Positions 10,470 through 19,582 of a stretch of DNA of 64,000 bases are shown one piece after another. The DNA comes from Paraburkholderia sp. SG-MS1 (lineage in GTDB: Bacteria; Pseudomonadota; Gammaproteobacteria; Burkholderiales; Burkholderiaceae), in the NCBI RefSeq assembly GCF_012275575.1, contig NZ_NPIH01000239.1, positions 25,259 to 89,258 of the forward strand. Direction: 5' to 3'. The stretch's first letter is position 1; the number at the start of each line of letters is the position of its first letter. A model generated the notes under the pieces. It was not told the DNA's origin. It searched no databases and saw only the letters and a list, made by a program, of their open reading frames with translations. Made by a program: the position numbers and the translations under genes.

Positions 10470-11972
10470 TCACAACCACCCGAGCCACTTCCACCACGTC
10501 GCGGCGAACAGCAGAAGCAGCAGATATCCGAAGATCGTCAGCACGATGCCGACGCGCGCGAACTGGCGCGCGTTGAACGTGTCGGTGGCGAGGCACACCA
10601 TGTTTTGCGGTGCGTTGATCGGCAGCACGAAACCGAAGCTGACCACGTAGCCGAGCAGCATCGTCATGCCGAGCCGGCTGAAGTCGCCGTGCATCGATTG
10701 CAGCACGGCGATCAGTATCGGCAGCATCGCGGAGGTCAACGCGGTCGCGCTGGCGAACCCCAGGTGAATGACGATCAGGAACGCGGAGAGAATCGCAAAC
10801 GCGGTGAACGTGCTCGCCTGGTCGAGGCCGGTGTGATGCGCGACGAGGTCGCCGAGCCACTGGCCTGCAGTGGTCGTCAGCAAGGCCGTGCCGAGACTGA
10901 TGCCGACCCCGAAGACAATCACCGTCCCCCACGGAATGCGGCTCTGCACCGTCTTCCAGTCCATCACGCCGACCCGCGGCAGCATCAGGATCACGAGGCC
11001 CACATAGGTGACGGAGGTGGTAACGAACGGGTGCAGCTTGCCTTCGGTCGCCCAGAAGAGCAGCAGGCCGACGGCGACGCCGAGCAGGCGCTTTTGCGGC
11101 CCCGTCATCGGACCGAGTTCGCGCAGCGAGCGCGCGACCGCTTCCTTGCCGCCGGCGATGCTGTCGGTCTCGGGCGGCAACATCTTCAGCACGATGATCA
11201 GCAGCGCGGCCGACATGATGATGGCCCATGGCGTGCCGGCGATCAGCCACTCGAGCCACGTGACCCGTGCGCCGAGCATCTTGTCCATGAAGCCGACCGT
11301 CAGCAGATTCTGCGCAGCCGCCGTCAGGATGCCGACGTTCCAGATGCTGGTGGCCTGGGCGACCACGATCATGATGCCGGCCGCAATATTGGAGCGTTTG
11401 TCCACGCCGAACGCCGAAATCACGCCGACCATGATCGGCACGACGCAGGCGCTGCGCGCGGTGGCGCTCGGCACCACCAGCGAAAGAACGATCGTCACGG
11501 CGATCGAGCCCATCAGAATGCGCCGCGTGGTGGTGCCGATCAGCGACAACGTCACGAGCGCAATGCGCTTGTCGAGTCCCGTGATGGTCATCGCCGCGGA
11601 GATGAATAGTGCGCCGGTCACGAGCGCGAGCGCCGAATTCGAAAATCCGGCGAGTCCCATGCTGATTCCCGCCGACGTGCCGTACGTCACGCTCGGGTCT
11701 TTGATGGTCGGCGCGGTGCCGATGAGAAACGCGATCAGCGACGTGATGATGATCGCGCTCGCTTCGTATGAGACGGCTTCGGTCAGCCAGACGACCACGG
11801 CGAACGCGAGAATGGCGAGCATGCGGTGCCCGGCCGGCGGCAGCGTGTCGGGCAACGGCAACATCAGAACGACGATCATCGCGACGACGCTCGCGATCAA
11901 ACCGATTGGCACACCACGTTTGGCCGGAGCGGAACCTGGTGCGGACGGAGCCTCGGGTGTCGATACGCTCAT
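10470..11972 (-). CDS. DASS (SLC13) family anion transporter
   Basis: A 500-residue inner-membrane carrier with about 12 hydrophobic segments. The family marks are WLTEAVSYEASAI near residue 60, the first SNT-like clamp region (SATARSACVVPIM), a second one (GFASATALTSAMLPI) and the ending VLPINAPQNMVC. The family moves di- and tricarboxylates, sulfate or related anions with sodium or by exchange. AGGAG is 9 bases before the ATG at 11972. The gene lies downstream of, and on the same strand as, the GntR regulator at 12387, with 414 bases between, so it may have its own promoter. Confidence 0.87.
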   Translation of the reverse strand: MSVSTPEAPSAPGSAPAKRGVPIGLIASVVAMIVVLMLPLPDTLPPAGHRMLAILAFAVVVWLTEAVSYEASAIIITSLIAFLIGTAPTIKDPSVTYGTSAGISMGLAGFSNSALALVTGALFISAAMTITGLDKRIALVTLSLIGTTTRRILMGSIAVTIVLSLVVPSATARSACVVPIMVGVISAFGVDKRSNIAAGIMIVVAQATSIWNVGILTAAAQNLLTVGFMDKMLGARVTWLEWLIAGTPWAIIMSAALLIIVLKMLPPETDSIAGGKEAVARSLRELGPMTGPQKRLLGVAVGLLLFWATEGKLHPFVTTSVTYVGLVILMLPRVGVMDWKTVQSRIPWGTVIVFGVGISLGTALLTTTAGQWLGDLVAHHTGLDQASTFTAFAILSAFLIVIHLGFASATALTSAMLPILIAVLQSMHGDFSRLGMTMLLGYVVSFGFVLPINAPQNMVCLATDTFNARQFARVGIVLTIFGYLLLLLFAATWWKWLGWL

Positions 11973-12086
11973 GCTTGTCGCTCCTAAGATGGCATGCTGC
12001 TTGCCTTTATCCTTCGTTTCAAGCGGGGGCATTGCTGATTCAAAGCCGGCGTCGTCGATGTCGCGGCGGCAGTCCGTGCGTGCCCG

Positions 12087-12099
12087 GTGATTGAATCAC
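12087..12099. promoter_or_regulatory. Perfect palindrome GTGATTGAATCAC upstream of the DASS gene
   Basis: A 6-1-6 palindrome 115 bases before the start of the DASS transporter gene, followed closely by GAATTC. It is a candidate operator. The regulator is unknown; the neighbouring GntR protein is one candidate, but its other candidate sites (TGTC-N4-GACA) differ. Confidence 0.35.
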
Positions 12100-12259
12100 T
12101 GAATTCGTCTGGGGGTCAATCGAGTTCCATGCGCTGACGCAGGCGTGGCTTTCCGTGAATCCGATGCGCATGATCGTGTTCATGGAGTCACGAAGACGAG
12201 CGCGATGCGTTCAGCTTCGCGTCATGGGGTCGGGATATCGGCCGGTCTTAGCGAGTCGT

Positions 12260-12290
12260 CGGGAAGTGCGCGGCGTAGCTTCCCGTTTTT
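12260..12290 (+). terminator. Plus-strand hairpin with U-tract between two minus-strand genes
   Basis: CGGGAAG pairs with CTTCCCG across a 12-base loop and is followed by TTTTT on the plus strand. Both flanking genes are on the minus strand, so it does not end either of them. It may end an unseen plus-strand transcript or block antisense transcription into the GntR gene. The 414 bases between 11973 and 12386 hold no recognisable gene. Confidence 0.4.
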
Positions 12291-12386
12291 GAGGCCGTCA
12301 TGGAGGGTCGAGCGAGCGCCGCGCGACACGCGCCTCATCAGTGCCCGGCGCTCAACCTCGTCCATCGATTCGAGCGGGAAAGGACC

Positions 12387-13097
12387 TCATCCGCCCGCTT
12401 TACTCGACTCATGCGCACGCCGCAGCCGTTCGCGGCTATTGCTCAAATGCATGCGCATTGCCGCACGCGCGTCGTCCGCGTCCTGCCGCTCGATCGCGCG
12501 ATAAATCAATTGGTGTTCGCCGAGCACGTTGCGCAGATGCTCGATATGGTCGAGTTCCGCGATTTCGGCGGAACCGAGCCGCGTGCGCGGGCTCACCGCG
12601 CGGCCGAGCTGGCTGAGCACGTCGAAGAAATAGCGATTGCCGCTGGCGCGCGCGATCTGCAGATGGAACTCGATGTCGTGCGCCAGCGTATCCGTGCTGC
12701 CTCTTTCGAGTTCGGACTCGAAGCGCTCAAGCGCCGCGCGGATCTGCTTGAGATTCTGCTCAGTGCGCCTCGCGGCGGCGAGCGCGGCCGAAGCAGCCTC
12801 GACGTCGATGCGGAATTCGATGATCGCCATCACGTCGAGCATGCTCGACAGATCGGCGGCGGGCAGTTGCACCGGCTTTTCGGCGGCGGGCGCGAGCACG
12901 AATGTGCCGATGCCGTGACGCGTCTCGACCACCTTGGCCGCCTGCAGGCGGGAGATGGCTTCGCGCACCACGGAGCGGCTCACGGAGAGCTGCTTCATCA
13001 TCGCGACTTCGGTGGGAATGCGGTCTCCCGGCCTCAGGGTGCCGCGACGAATTTCATCGGAAAGGGTGGCCACCACCTTCTCAGTCAGGCTGCTCAT
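12387..13097 (-). CDS. GntR-family regulator, FCD (FadR) subfamily
   Basis: A 236-residue regulator. The N-terminal winged helix covers about residues 5-70 (DEIRRGTLRPGDRIPTE, SRSVVREAISRLQAAKVVE, HGIGTFV). The C-terminal FCD domain runs from about 85 to 225 and has the Asp and His residues that bind a metal and a carboxylate ligand (DIEFHLQIARASGN, EHQLIYRAI, MRMHL). Such regulators commonly sense sugar acids. It stands divergent from the glucarate transporter and gudD and upstream of the DASS gene, so it probably controls both. Candidate operators are noted at 13402-13552. Confidence 0.9.
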   Translation of the reverse strand: MSSLTEKVVATLSDEIRRGTLRPGDRIPTEVAMMKQLSVSRSVVREAISRLQAAKVVETRHGIGTFVLAPAAEKPVQLPAADLSSMLDVMAIIEFRIDVEAASAALAAARRTEQNLKQIRAALERFESELERGSTDTLAHDIEFHLQIARASGNRYFFDVLSQLGRAVSPRTRLGSAEIAELDHIEHLRNVLGEHQLIYRAIERQDADDARAAMRMHLSNSRERLRRAHESSKAGG

Positions 13098-13401
13098 GTT
13101 TGTGGGTTATTGGCTAATCGGCTGGAATGCGGACGCTCGCGGGAGCGAGTGACGGCGTCGGACGGTTCGGACCGAGCGGCCATCATCATGGAGCCGGCCG
13201 GCATCGGGGCGACGCCGTGGCTGGACTTCGTGCAAAGTATCGCACAGGACTTTACTCGATTCTCGCCCGCCCGGCGCCCTCGGCGTTGGCTATTGGCCAG
13301 TGGCGCTTCACGGGTCGGCGCGCTTTCATGGACTTTCTGCCCCATGTTTTTATCAGTTGGGCCAGTAAGTGTCGATTGCCATTAAGCTGGCCGCGCCGTT
13401 A

Positions 13402-13413
13402 TGTCATCAGACG
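13402..13413. promoter_or_regulatory. Candidate GntR operator 1 (TGTC-ATCA-GACG)
   Basis: TGTCATCAGACG, one base short of the perfect inverted repeat TGTC-N4-GACA found at 13539. It shares eleven consecutive bases with that site, which is unlikely by chance in a 150-base stretch. Confidence 0.5.
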
Positions 13414-13477
13414 TCCTAGTTCAATTAAAATTATCACCTTGAGATGGCCGTACGGTGCCATTTCAGCGTCTTGATCC

Positions 13478-13495
13478 GTTGTCTAGATTGACAAC
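13478..13495. promoter_or_regulatory. Candidate operator 2 (GTTGTC-TAGATT-GACAAC)
   Basis: A perfect 6-6-6 inverted repeat using the same GTTGTC and GACAAC half-sites as the other candidates but with a six-base spacer. It lies 150 bases before the transporter start. Confidence 0.5.
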
Positions 13496-13538
13496 AGGGT
13501 AAACACTCAATCCGAATCTGTAAGTGGCAAGGTAGACT

Positions 13539-13552
13539 GTCATCAGACAACA
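13539..13552. promoter_or_regulatory. Candidate GntR operator 3 (TGTC-ATCA-GACAAC)
   Basis: A perfect TGTC-N4-GACA inverted repeat, extended to GACAAC on one side. It lies about 95 bases before the transporter start, a position suited to control of its promoter. FCD-type GntR proteins commonly bind short inverted repeats of this size. Confidence 0.55.
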
Positions 13553-13645
13553 CATCACGCGTGACGAAATGGTTTTCTGTGCTCGAATGTGCACCGCATT
13601 ACGTTCGAGCGGGCCGCCTGCGCGTGGCCGATCCTGGAGACACCC

Positions 13646-14977
13646 TTGTCATCAACCCTCGCCACCGCAGTCAACCCACTGGATTCCGCGGTCTCAAAGG
13701 TCAAGCGACACGTGCTGCCGCTCTTTCTGATCATGTCCATCGCGAACTACATCGATCGCGTGAACATCGGCTTCGTCAATTCGCACATGCAGACGGACCT
13801 GGGCATCGGCGCGGCGGCGTACGGGCTCGGCAGCGGGTTGTTCTTCATCGGCTATGCGCTGTTCGAAGTGCCGTCCAACGTGCTGATGCAGAAGTACGGC
13901 GCGCGCGCGTGGCTGACCCGCATCATGGGTACGTGGGGGCTGGTCGCGGGGGCCATGGCGTTCGTGTGGAACGACACCTCGTTCTACGTGCTGCGCTTCC
14001 TGCTCGGTGTGGCCGAAGCGGGCTTCTTTCCGGGCGTGGTGTATTACTTCACGCAATGGCTGCCGCAGAAAGAGCGCGGCAAGGCCGTGGCGGTTTTCCT
14101 GTCCGGCTCGGCGCTCGCGTCGGTGTTGTCCGGTCCGGTCACGGGCAGCCTGCTGTCCATTCGCGGCTTCGGGCTGCAAGGCTGGCAGTGGATGTTCCTT
14201 ATCGAAGGTGGCTTTTCGATCATGCTATGCGGCGTCAGCTGGATGTTGTTGAAGTCGCATATCCGCGACGCGACGTGGCTCACCCGGGAAGAGCAGAGCG
14301 TGCTCGAACGCTCGATCGTGGCGGAGCAGGCCGAACGCGAAGCGCAAGGCGGCGCGCATCTGCCAACAATAAAGCTGTTGAAGGACCCGCAGATCCTGCT
14401 GTTCTGCTTCCTCTACTTCGCGATCCAGTTGACCATTTACGCGGCCACGTTCTGGCTGCCGACGATCATCCGCAAGATGGGTGGCCTGACCGATTTCCAG
14501 GTCGGCATGCTCAACGCGATTCCGTGGCTGATCGCAATGGCCGCGATGTACTGCTTCGCGGTGCTGTCGGCGAAATGGCGCTTCCAGCAGGCGTGGCTCG
14601 CGGTGGCGCTCGTCATCGCGGCGTGCGGCCTGTTTGCGTCGACCTCGGGCAATCCGGTGCTCTCGTTCGTGGCGATCTGTTTTTCGGCGATCGGTTTCAA
14701 GGCGGCGTCTTCACTGTTCTGGCCAATTCCGCAGGGCTATCTGGACGCCCGCGTGGCCGCCGGCGTGATCGCGCTGATCAATTCGGTGGGCAACCTCGGC
14801 GGCTTCTTCGCGCCGGCCACATTTGGCTATCTGCAGCAGCACACCGGCTCGATCACGGGCGGCGTGTATGCGCTGGGTGTAGCCTCGCTGATCGCGGCGG
14901 CGGCCGGCTTCCTCACGCGCGATCGCCGCGGCGCTCACCGCGAGCTGTCGGAGGCGTTGCGCAGCGAAGTACACTGA
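13646..14977 (+). CDS. MFS sugar-acid transporter, ACS family (glucarate/galactarate type)
   Basis: A 443-residue carrier with 12 predicted membrane segments. Family marks are YIDRVNIGFV after the first segment, the LGIGAAAYGLGSGLFFIGY stretch, FEVPSNVLMQKYGARAW, AEAGFFPGVVYYFTQWLP and FWPIPQGYLDARVAA. The ACS branch takes up glucarate, galactarate, hexuronates or phthalate by proton symport. The start is taken as TTG at 13646, because GGAG lies 6 bases before it and the protein then aligns end to end with the paralog at 35088; an upstream GTG at 13589 would add 19 unrelated residues. It is followed after 142 bases by gudD. Confidence 0.88.
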   Translation: MSSTLATAVNPLDSAVSKVKRHVLPLFLIMSIANYIDRVNIGFVNSHMQTDLGIGAAAYGLGSGLFFIGYALFEVPSNVLMQKYGARAWLTRIMGTWGLVAGAMAFVWNDTSFYVLRFLLGVAEAGFFPGVVYYFTQWLPQKERGKAVAVFLSGSALASVLSGPVTGSLLSIRGFGLQGWQWMFLIEGGFSIMLCGVSWMLLKSHIRDATWLTREEQSVLERSIVAEQAEREAQGGAHLPTIKLLKDPQILLFCFLYFAIQLTIYAATFWLPTIIRKMGGLTDFQVGMLNAIPWLIAMAAMYCFAVLSAKWRFQQAWLAVALVIAACGLFASTSGNPVLSFVAICFSAIGFKAASSLFWPIPQGYLDARVAAGVIALINSVGNLGGFFAPATFGYLQQHTGSITGGVYALGVASLIAAAAGFLTRDRRGAHRELSEALRSEVH

Positions 14978-15119
14978 CGTTCACTATTTTCCATCACGAA
15001 CGACGACTCACGGGCTTGTCAGACGGTTTTTATTTTCCATCCGGTATCGGTGTCGAACGCGACCTCGAGTCGCGATGATTTCCACCCGCCGGCTTTATTA
15101 CTCAACAGATCCTATTTAC

Positions 15120-16469
15120 ATGTCCACGAATCTCTCTGAATCGAACGCCACGCCGATCGTCACCGAGCTGCGCGTCGTGCCGGTCGCCGGCCGCGACAGC
15201 ATGTTGATGAATCTGAGCGGCGCACATGGTCCGTTCTTCACGCGCAACGTCGTCATTCTGCGTGACAGCGCGGGGCATACCGGTGTCGGTGAAGTGCCGG
15301 GCGGCGAGAGCATCCGCAAGACGATCGACGACGCGCGTCCGTTCGTCGTCGGCCAGTCGATCGGCAATATGCAGTCGATTCTGAACAAGGCGCGCACGCA
15401 GTTCGCCGACCGTGACGCGGGTGGCCGCGGCTTGCAGACTTTCGATCTGCGCACCACGATTCACGCGGTCACCGCGCTCGAAGCGGCATTGCTCGATCTG
15501 CTCGGCCAGCACCTGAACGTGCCGGTTGCGGCGCTGCTCGGCGAAGGTCAGCAGCGCGACGAAGTGGAGATGCTCGGCTATCTGTTCTACATCGGCGATC
15601 GCAAGAAAACGGATCTGCCATACGCGAGCGGCGCCGATGGCCGCGACGACTGGGACCGCGTGCGCACCGAAGAAGCGATGACGCCCGAAGCCGTCGTGCG
15701 TCTCGCCGAAGCCGCCCAGGCGCGCTATGGCTTCAACGACTTCAAGCTGAAGGGCGGCGTGCTGCCGGGCGACGCCGAAATCGAAGCGGTCACCGCGCTC
15801 GCCGAACGCTTCCCCGATGCACGCGTGACGCTCGACCCGAACGGTGCGTGGTCGCTTGCCGAAGCGATCCGTCTGTGCCGCGACCAGCACGACGTGCTCG
15901 CCTACGCGGAAGACCCGTGTGGCGCGGAAAACGGCTACTCGGGCCGCGAGGTGATGGCCGAATTCCGCCGCGCGACCGGCCTGCCGACGGCGACTAACAT
16001 GATCGCCACCGACTGGCGCCAGATGGGGCACGCGATCCAGTTGCAATCGGTGGACATTCCGCTCGCCGATCCGCATTTCTGGACCATGCAGGGCTCGGTG
16101 CGCGTCGCGCAGATGTGCAACGACTGGGGCCTGACATGGGGCTCGCATTCGAACAATCACTTCGACATTTCTCTTGCGATGTTCACGCATGTGGCCGCCG
16201 CGGCGCCGGGCAAGATCACCGCGATCGACACGCACTGGATCTGGCAGGACGGTCAGCGTCTGACGCGCGATCCGTTGCAGATCGTCGGCGGCAAGGTGAA
16301 GGTGCCGCAAGCGCCGGGGCTGGGTGTCGAGCTGGACATGGACGAGATCGAGAAGGCGCATGCGCTGTATCAGCAGCATGGTCTCGGCGCGCGCGACGAC
16401 GGCGTGGCAATGCAATACCTGATCCCGAACTGGAAGTTCGACAACAAGCGTCCGTGCCTCGTGCGTTGA
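15120..16469 (+). CDS. gudD: Glucarate dehydratase
   Basis: A 449-residue enolase-superfamily enzyme that dehydrates D-glucarate to 5-keto-4-deoxyglucarate. The catalytic residues can be placed with a constant offset of four from the Escherichia coli enzyme: Lys209 and Lys211 in FKLKGG, metal ligands Asp239, Glu264 and Asn293, His343 in SHSNNHFD, and Asp370 in AIDTHW. Length also fits. The ATG at 15120 is chosen by similarity, since no clear ribosome site is visible at it or at the ATG at 15075. It lies downstream of the glucarate-type transporter, forming a two-gene catabolic unit. Confidence 0.93.
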   Translation: MSTNLSESNATPIVTELRVVPVAGRDSMLMNLSGAHGPFFTRNVVILRDSAGHTGVGEVPGGESIRKTIDDARPFVVGQSIGNMQSILNKARTQFADRDAGGRGLQTFDLRTTIHAVTALEAALLDLLGQHLNVPVAALLGEGQQRDEVEMLGYLFYIGDRKKTDLPYASGADGRDDWDRVRTEEAMTPEAVVRLAEAAQARYGFNDFKLKGGVLPGDAEIEAVTALAERFPDARVTLDPNGAWSLAEAIRLCRDQHDVLAYAEDPCGAENGYSGREVMAEFRRATGLPTATNMIATDWRQMGHAIQLQSVDIPLADPHFWTMQGSVRVAQMCNDWGLTWGSHSNNHFDISLAMFTHVAAAAPGKITAIDTHWIWQDGQRLTRDPLQIVGGKVKVPQAPGLGVELDMDEIEKAHALYQQHGLGARDDGVAMQYLIPNWKFDNKRPCLVR

Positions 16470-16500
16470 TGCTTGAATAAAGCTTGACTGAAGCGGGCGG

Positions 16501-16520
16501 CGGCGCGGGAAACCGCGCCG
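16501..16520 (+). terminator. GAAA-loop hairpin after gudD
   Basis: CGGCGCGG and CCGCGCCG pair perfectly around a GAAA tetraloop, 31 bases after the gudD stop. There is no proper U-tract (TTGTTCG follows further on), so it may be a transcript-stabilising or weak terminating hairpin. Confidence 0.45.
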
Positions 16521-16674
16521 TGCCTGCCGTTGTTCGACGCCACATGCATGCTTCGTTTCGACATGCACGCGGCAATACGCAACCGTTGCGCAGGTTAGGC
16601 GGTGATCTTCACGATGCCGTTGCGGCCCGCGTAGCATTCCGCCGACCATGAGATCGCGGGCGCCCCCTCGCGCA

Positions 16675-18231
16675 TCAACTGCGCCGAAACACCACGTGCG
16701 AAATCCGCTGCACCAGCAATGCTGCCGCCAGCGACGCCACCGCCGTCAACCACACGCCGATATGAATCGACTGCACCAGCGCATCGCGCGCTGTATCGAG
16801 CAGCGCGAGCGTATCGAGCCCTGAGGTTTTCATATCCGCGATCAGCTTCGTTCTCGACGCTTCGTCGATGAGAATGCGCAGGTCGACGAAGCGAGGCCGC
16901 CATTGCGACGCGGCCGGTTCGCCGAGTACGCTGATCGTGCGCGTGACGACGTTGCGGTAGTGATGCGACACGACGGTCGCGACGATGCTCGTGCCGAGCA
17001 TGCCGCCCACCATCCGAGTGGACTGCAGCAGCGCGGTCGTGATGCCGAAGCGCTCCCGCCCGGCAATTTCCTGGGCGAACACGTTCAGATTGTTGAGGAT
17101 GAATCCGAGACCGATGCCGACCGCCGCCATCGGCACGACGATGCGCAGATGCGGCGTGTCGGGATTCGCGAACGCTAGTGCGATCGACGCGAACATCAGC
17201 AGCGCGAAGCCGATCGTCAGAATCCGCGTGGGCTTCTTCATGTGAATCACGATGCGCGTGTTCAGCAGACTGCCGAGCGCGATGCAGGCGGCGATCGGCG
17301 TCGCGAGCAGGCCGGCCTGTTGCGGCGACAGGCCAAAGCCGCCTTGCAGCAACAGCGGCGCGAAGAAGATCAGCGAGAACATCACGAAGCCGGAGAGCAT
17401 GCCGAGCGTGAACAGCGTCACGAGTTGCGCGTCCTTGAACAGGTCGAGCGGAATGATCGGATGCGTGGCGCGTTTTTCGCAGATGAACAGCGCAATCGCG
17501 CCCGCGATCACACACACCGCCAATACGACGTTGCCGGTGGTCAGCCCGCTTTTCGGCACCGCTTCAATGAAAGTCTGCAAGCCGGCGAGTACCGCCGCGA
17601 CCAGCGCCGCGCCGAGCCAGTCGATCTTGACCTCGCCCTCTTGCGGACGGCGGAAACTCGGCAGATGCGCCCAGATGAAATACAGCGCGGCGGCGCCGAC
17701 CGGCAGGTTGACGAGGAAGGTCGAGCGCCAGCCCCAGTGCTCGCTCATCCAGCCGCCGAGCGACGGGCCCGCTGCCGTGCCGATGCCATACGCGGCGGCC
17801 AGCACCACTTGCCAGCGCACGCGGGTGCGGGCATCGGGAAACAGATCCGGTATCGACGCGAACGCCGTGCCGACCATCATCCCGCCGCCGACGCCTTGCA
17901 GGCCACGCGCAATGACGAGAAACAGCATGTCGTTGGCGAGGCCGCACAGCACCGACGCCACCGTGAACGTGATCACCGCGGCGATCACGAAACGCTTGCG
18001 GCCGAAGTAGTCGCCGAGCCGGCCGAACACCGGCACCGTCACCACCGACGCCAGCAAGTAGGCGCTCGCGATCCACGCGAAATATTCGAAGCCGTGCAAT
18101 TCGGCGACGATGGACGGCAGCGCGGTGCTGACGACCGTCTGGTCGAGTGCGACCAGCATGTTGACGAGACCGATGCCGAGCATCGCAAAGAGGGCGTTTC
18201 GGAAGGGCAGTGCAGTGGCAGTCGGATTCAC
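16675..18231 (-). CDS. MFS multidrug exporter, DHA2 type
   Basis: A 518-residue membrane protein with about 14 hydrophobic segments. The N-terminal motif ALDQTVVSTALPSI (the DHA2 motif D1), motif A (GRLGDYFGRKRFV), RGLQGVGGGMMVG and the motif C region GIGTAAGPSLGGWM are present. It is expected to export drugs or organic compounds against protons. It is transcribed toward gudD. Upstream, at 18309, GTTGTCTGAC resembles half of the candidate operators of the gud module, but a link is only inferred. Confidence 0.88.
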   Translation of the reverse strand: MNPTATALPFRNALFAMLGIGLVNMLVALDQTVVSTALPSIVAELHGFEYFAWIASAYLLASVVTVPVFGRLGDYFGRKRFVIAAVITFTVASVLCGLANDMLFLVIARGLQGVGGGMMVGTAFASIPDLFPDARTRVRWQVVLAAAYGIGTAAGPSLGGWMSEHWGWRSTFLVNLPVGAAALYFIWAHLPSFRRPQEGEVKIDWLGAALVAAVLAGLQTFIEAVPKSGLTTGNVVLAVCVIAGAIALFICEKRATHPIIPLDLFKDAQLVTLFTLGMLSGFVMFSLIFFAPLLLQGGFGLSPQQAGLLATPIAACIALGSLLNTRIVIHMKKPTRILTIGFALLMFASIALAFANPDTPHLRIVVPMAAVGIGLGFILNNLNVFAQEIAGRERFGITTALLQSTRMVGGMLGTSIVATVVSHHYRNVVTRTISVLGEPAASQWRPRFVDLRILIDEASRTKLIADMKTSGLDTLALLDTARDALVQSIHIGVWLTAVASLAAALLVQRISHVVFRRS

Positions 18232-18308
18232 GGAGCTGGCAAAGGGCTGTTCAGGGTGGGCGTCGCGCGGTCGAGCGCGGGCCAGGGTCTTGACGGCTAC
18301 ATCCTCTA

Positions 18309-18318
18309 GTTGTCTGAC
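18309..18318. promoter_or_regulatory. GTTGTCTGAC half-site upstream of the MFS exporter
   Basis: Located 78 bases before the exporter start. It matches the reverse complement of operator 3 of the gud module over nine bases (GTTGTCTGA) but lacks a second half-site, so it may be coincidence. Confidence 0.3.
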
Positions 18319-18461
18319 CTCTTGTGGGGATTATACGGGTTTTCCCTTAGCCAAAACTATTTCTCGCGATTGACGGGCAAAAAACGCCGAGCCACGCGGG
18401 CACGGCATGTTGGCGGAAGCAAGACGTACGATCTCTGCGGGCGCGTTGGGCACATCAAAAG

Positions 18462-18736
18462 TCAGCCGAAATGCGGATTCTTGCCGCGCGCCATCGCCAT
18501 GGCCTGCAATGCAACCAGATAGCCGTTCGCGCCGAGTCCGCAGATCACGCCGTTCGCCGCGCGCGAGATCAAGGAATGGCGGTAGGTTTCATCGCGCTTG
18601 TGAATGTTCGTGATGTGCAGCTCGATCCACGGACGCTCGATCAGCTTGACCGCGTCGAACACCGGCACCGACGCGAACGAAAAGCCCGCCGGGTGGATGA
18701 TCACCGCGGCGTCGCGTTCGAACGCTTCCTGCAGTT
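18462..18736 (-). pseudogene. 3' fragment of a type II 3-dehydroquinate dehydratase
   Basis: The frame reads LQEAFERDAAVIIHPAGFSF, then PWIELHITNIHKRDE, SLISRAANGVICGLGANGY and ends LQAMAMARGKNPHFG. These are the C-terminal two thirds of AroQ-type dehydratases, including the HITNIH active-site segment and the GVICGLG turn. The N-terminal third, with the catalytic Tyr and the NLNLLG start, is missing: upstream of about 18736 the DNA encodes a different protein. It cannot make an active enzyme. Confidence 0.8.
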
Positions 18737-19266
18737 GCCGAGCGCATAGCCGATGATCGTGTGCGGACGATGCACGCTCCACCCGAACCCATAGCGCTGC
18801 GCCGCTTCGAACAGACGGTCTTCCTGTTCATAGTAGAAGTTGTCGACGGGCTGGCGGCCTTGCTCTTCGCGAAACGGCGTGATCGGCACCGCGCCGGTCG
18901 CATACGCTTCAAAGGGGCCGAGATAGTGCTTCAGGCCGGTCACGAGCGCGGCATGCGTGAGCGTGCGCGCCGGACCCGCGGCGTCCATCACGTGACGAAC
19001 CATCGCGCCGTTCACGCGAATGTTCTCTTTCTCTGTGGCCTGGCGCGACCACGCGGCGAAGAAGACGTGACTGAACGACTTGCCGCTTAACGCGCCGCTG
19101 ACGGAGTCGGCCGAACCGAGCTCGGCGGTGATCGATTCGATCGCCGGTGAGACCGGCGCGCGCCCGCGCGAGAGTCCTGCTACTGCCAGCCGCTCCAGAG
19201 CAGCCGGTCCGCGAGATTGCTGCCGACAATGCCGTTTGCGCCAATGATGAGTGCTCGTTTTTCCAT
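18735..19266 (-). pseudogene. 5' part of a PRISE-type short-chain reductase, frameshifted and truncated
   Basis: From the ATG at 19266 the frame reads MEKRALIIGANGIVGSNLAD, a Rossmann nucleotide-binding start, and stops at TAG after SGWQ. In the next frame the protein resumes with VAGLSRG and runs on to VTGLKHYLGPFEAY, DNFYYEQEDRLF and WSVHRPHTIIGYALGN, typical of progesterone-5-beta-reductase/iridoid-synthase-like (PRISE) SDR proteins including the catalytic Tyr segment. Adding one G near 19185 would restore the frame. After YALGN the sequence switches to the aroQ fragment, so about the last half of the gene is lost. Confidence 0.78.
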
Positions 19267-19582
19267 GAGAGTGAAGTCGTCAACAGAAGCGCTTGGGGAC
19301 TCGGCGTGGTTCTGCGACCCGCGTCGAGCCAAAGAGCGAATCCGTCTCCGGGTTATGTCGAGCGGTTCAGCACGAAAGCGAACTCGAGCGTGCTGAACGG
19401 CGTGGTCATGCGTTGCCGACAGGCGTTCGAAGGGGCGCCGCGCTTGACCCCTGCGGCGCCGACGCTGTGGCGCAGACGCTCGAGCCGATTGCCGATGTCT
19501 CCCTCACAGCGGTGACATTAATTTTGGTTTGGATGCGGGACTGTTGACTCGTGCCGCATAGTTTTATTTTTGTAAGGAGTCG

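Larger units (their letters stand above)
13098..13645. other. Long divergent promoter region of the gud module
   Basis: About 550 bases between the GntR gene and the glucarate transporter, with no convincing gene. The right-hand 250 bases are richer in A+T and hold three candidate operators described separately. The left part is ordinary high-GC sequence. Confidence 0.6.

Noticed and set aside
10186..10650. Plus-strand frame across the end of the DASS gene
   Set aside because: It runs into the antisense of the transporter and has an implausible composition.
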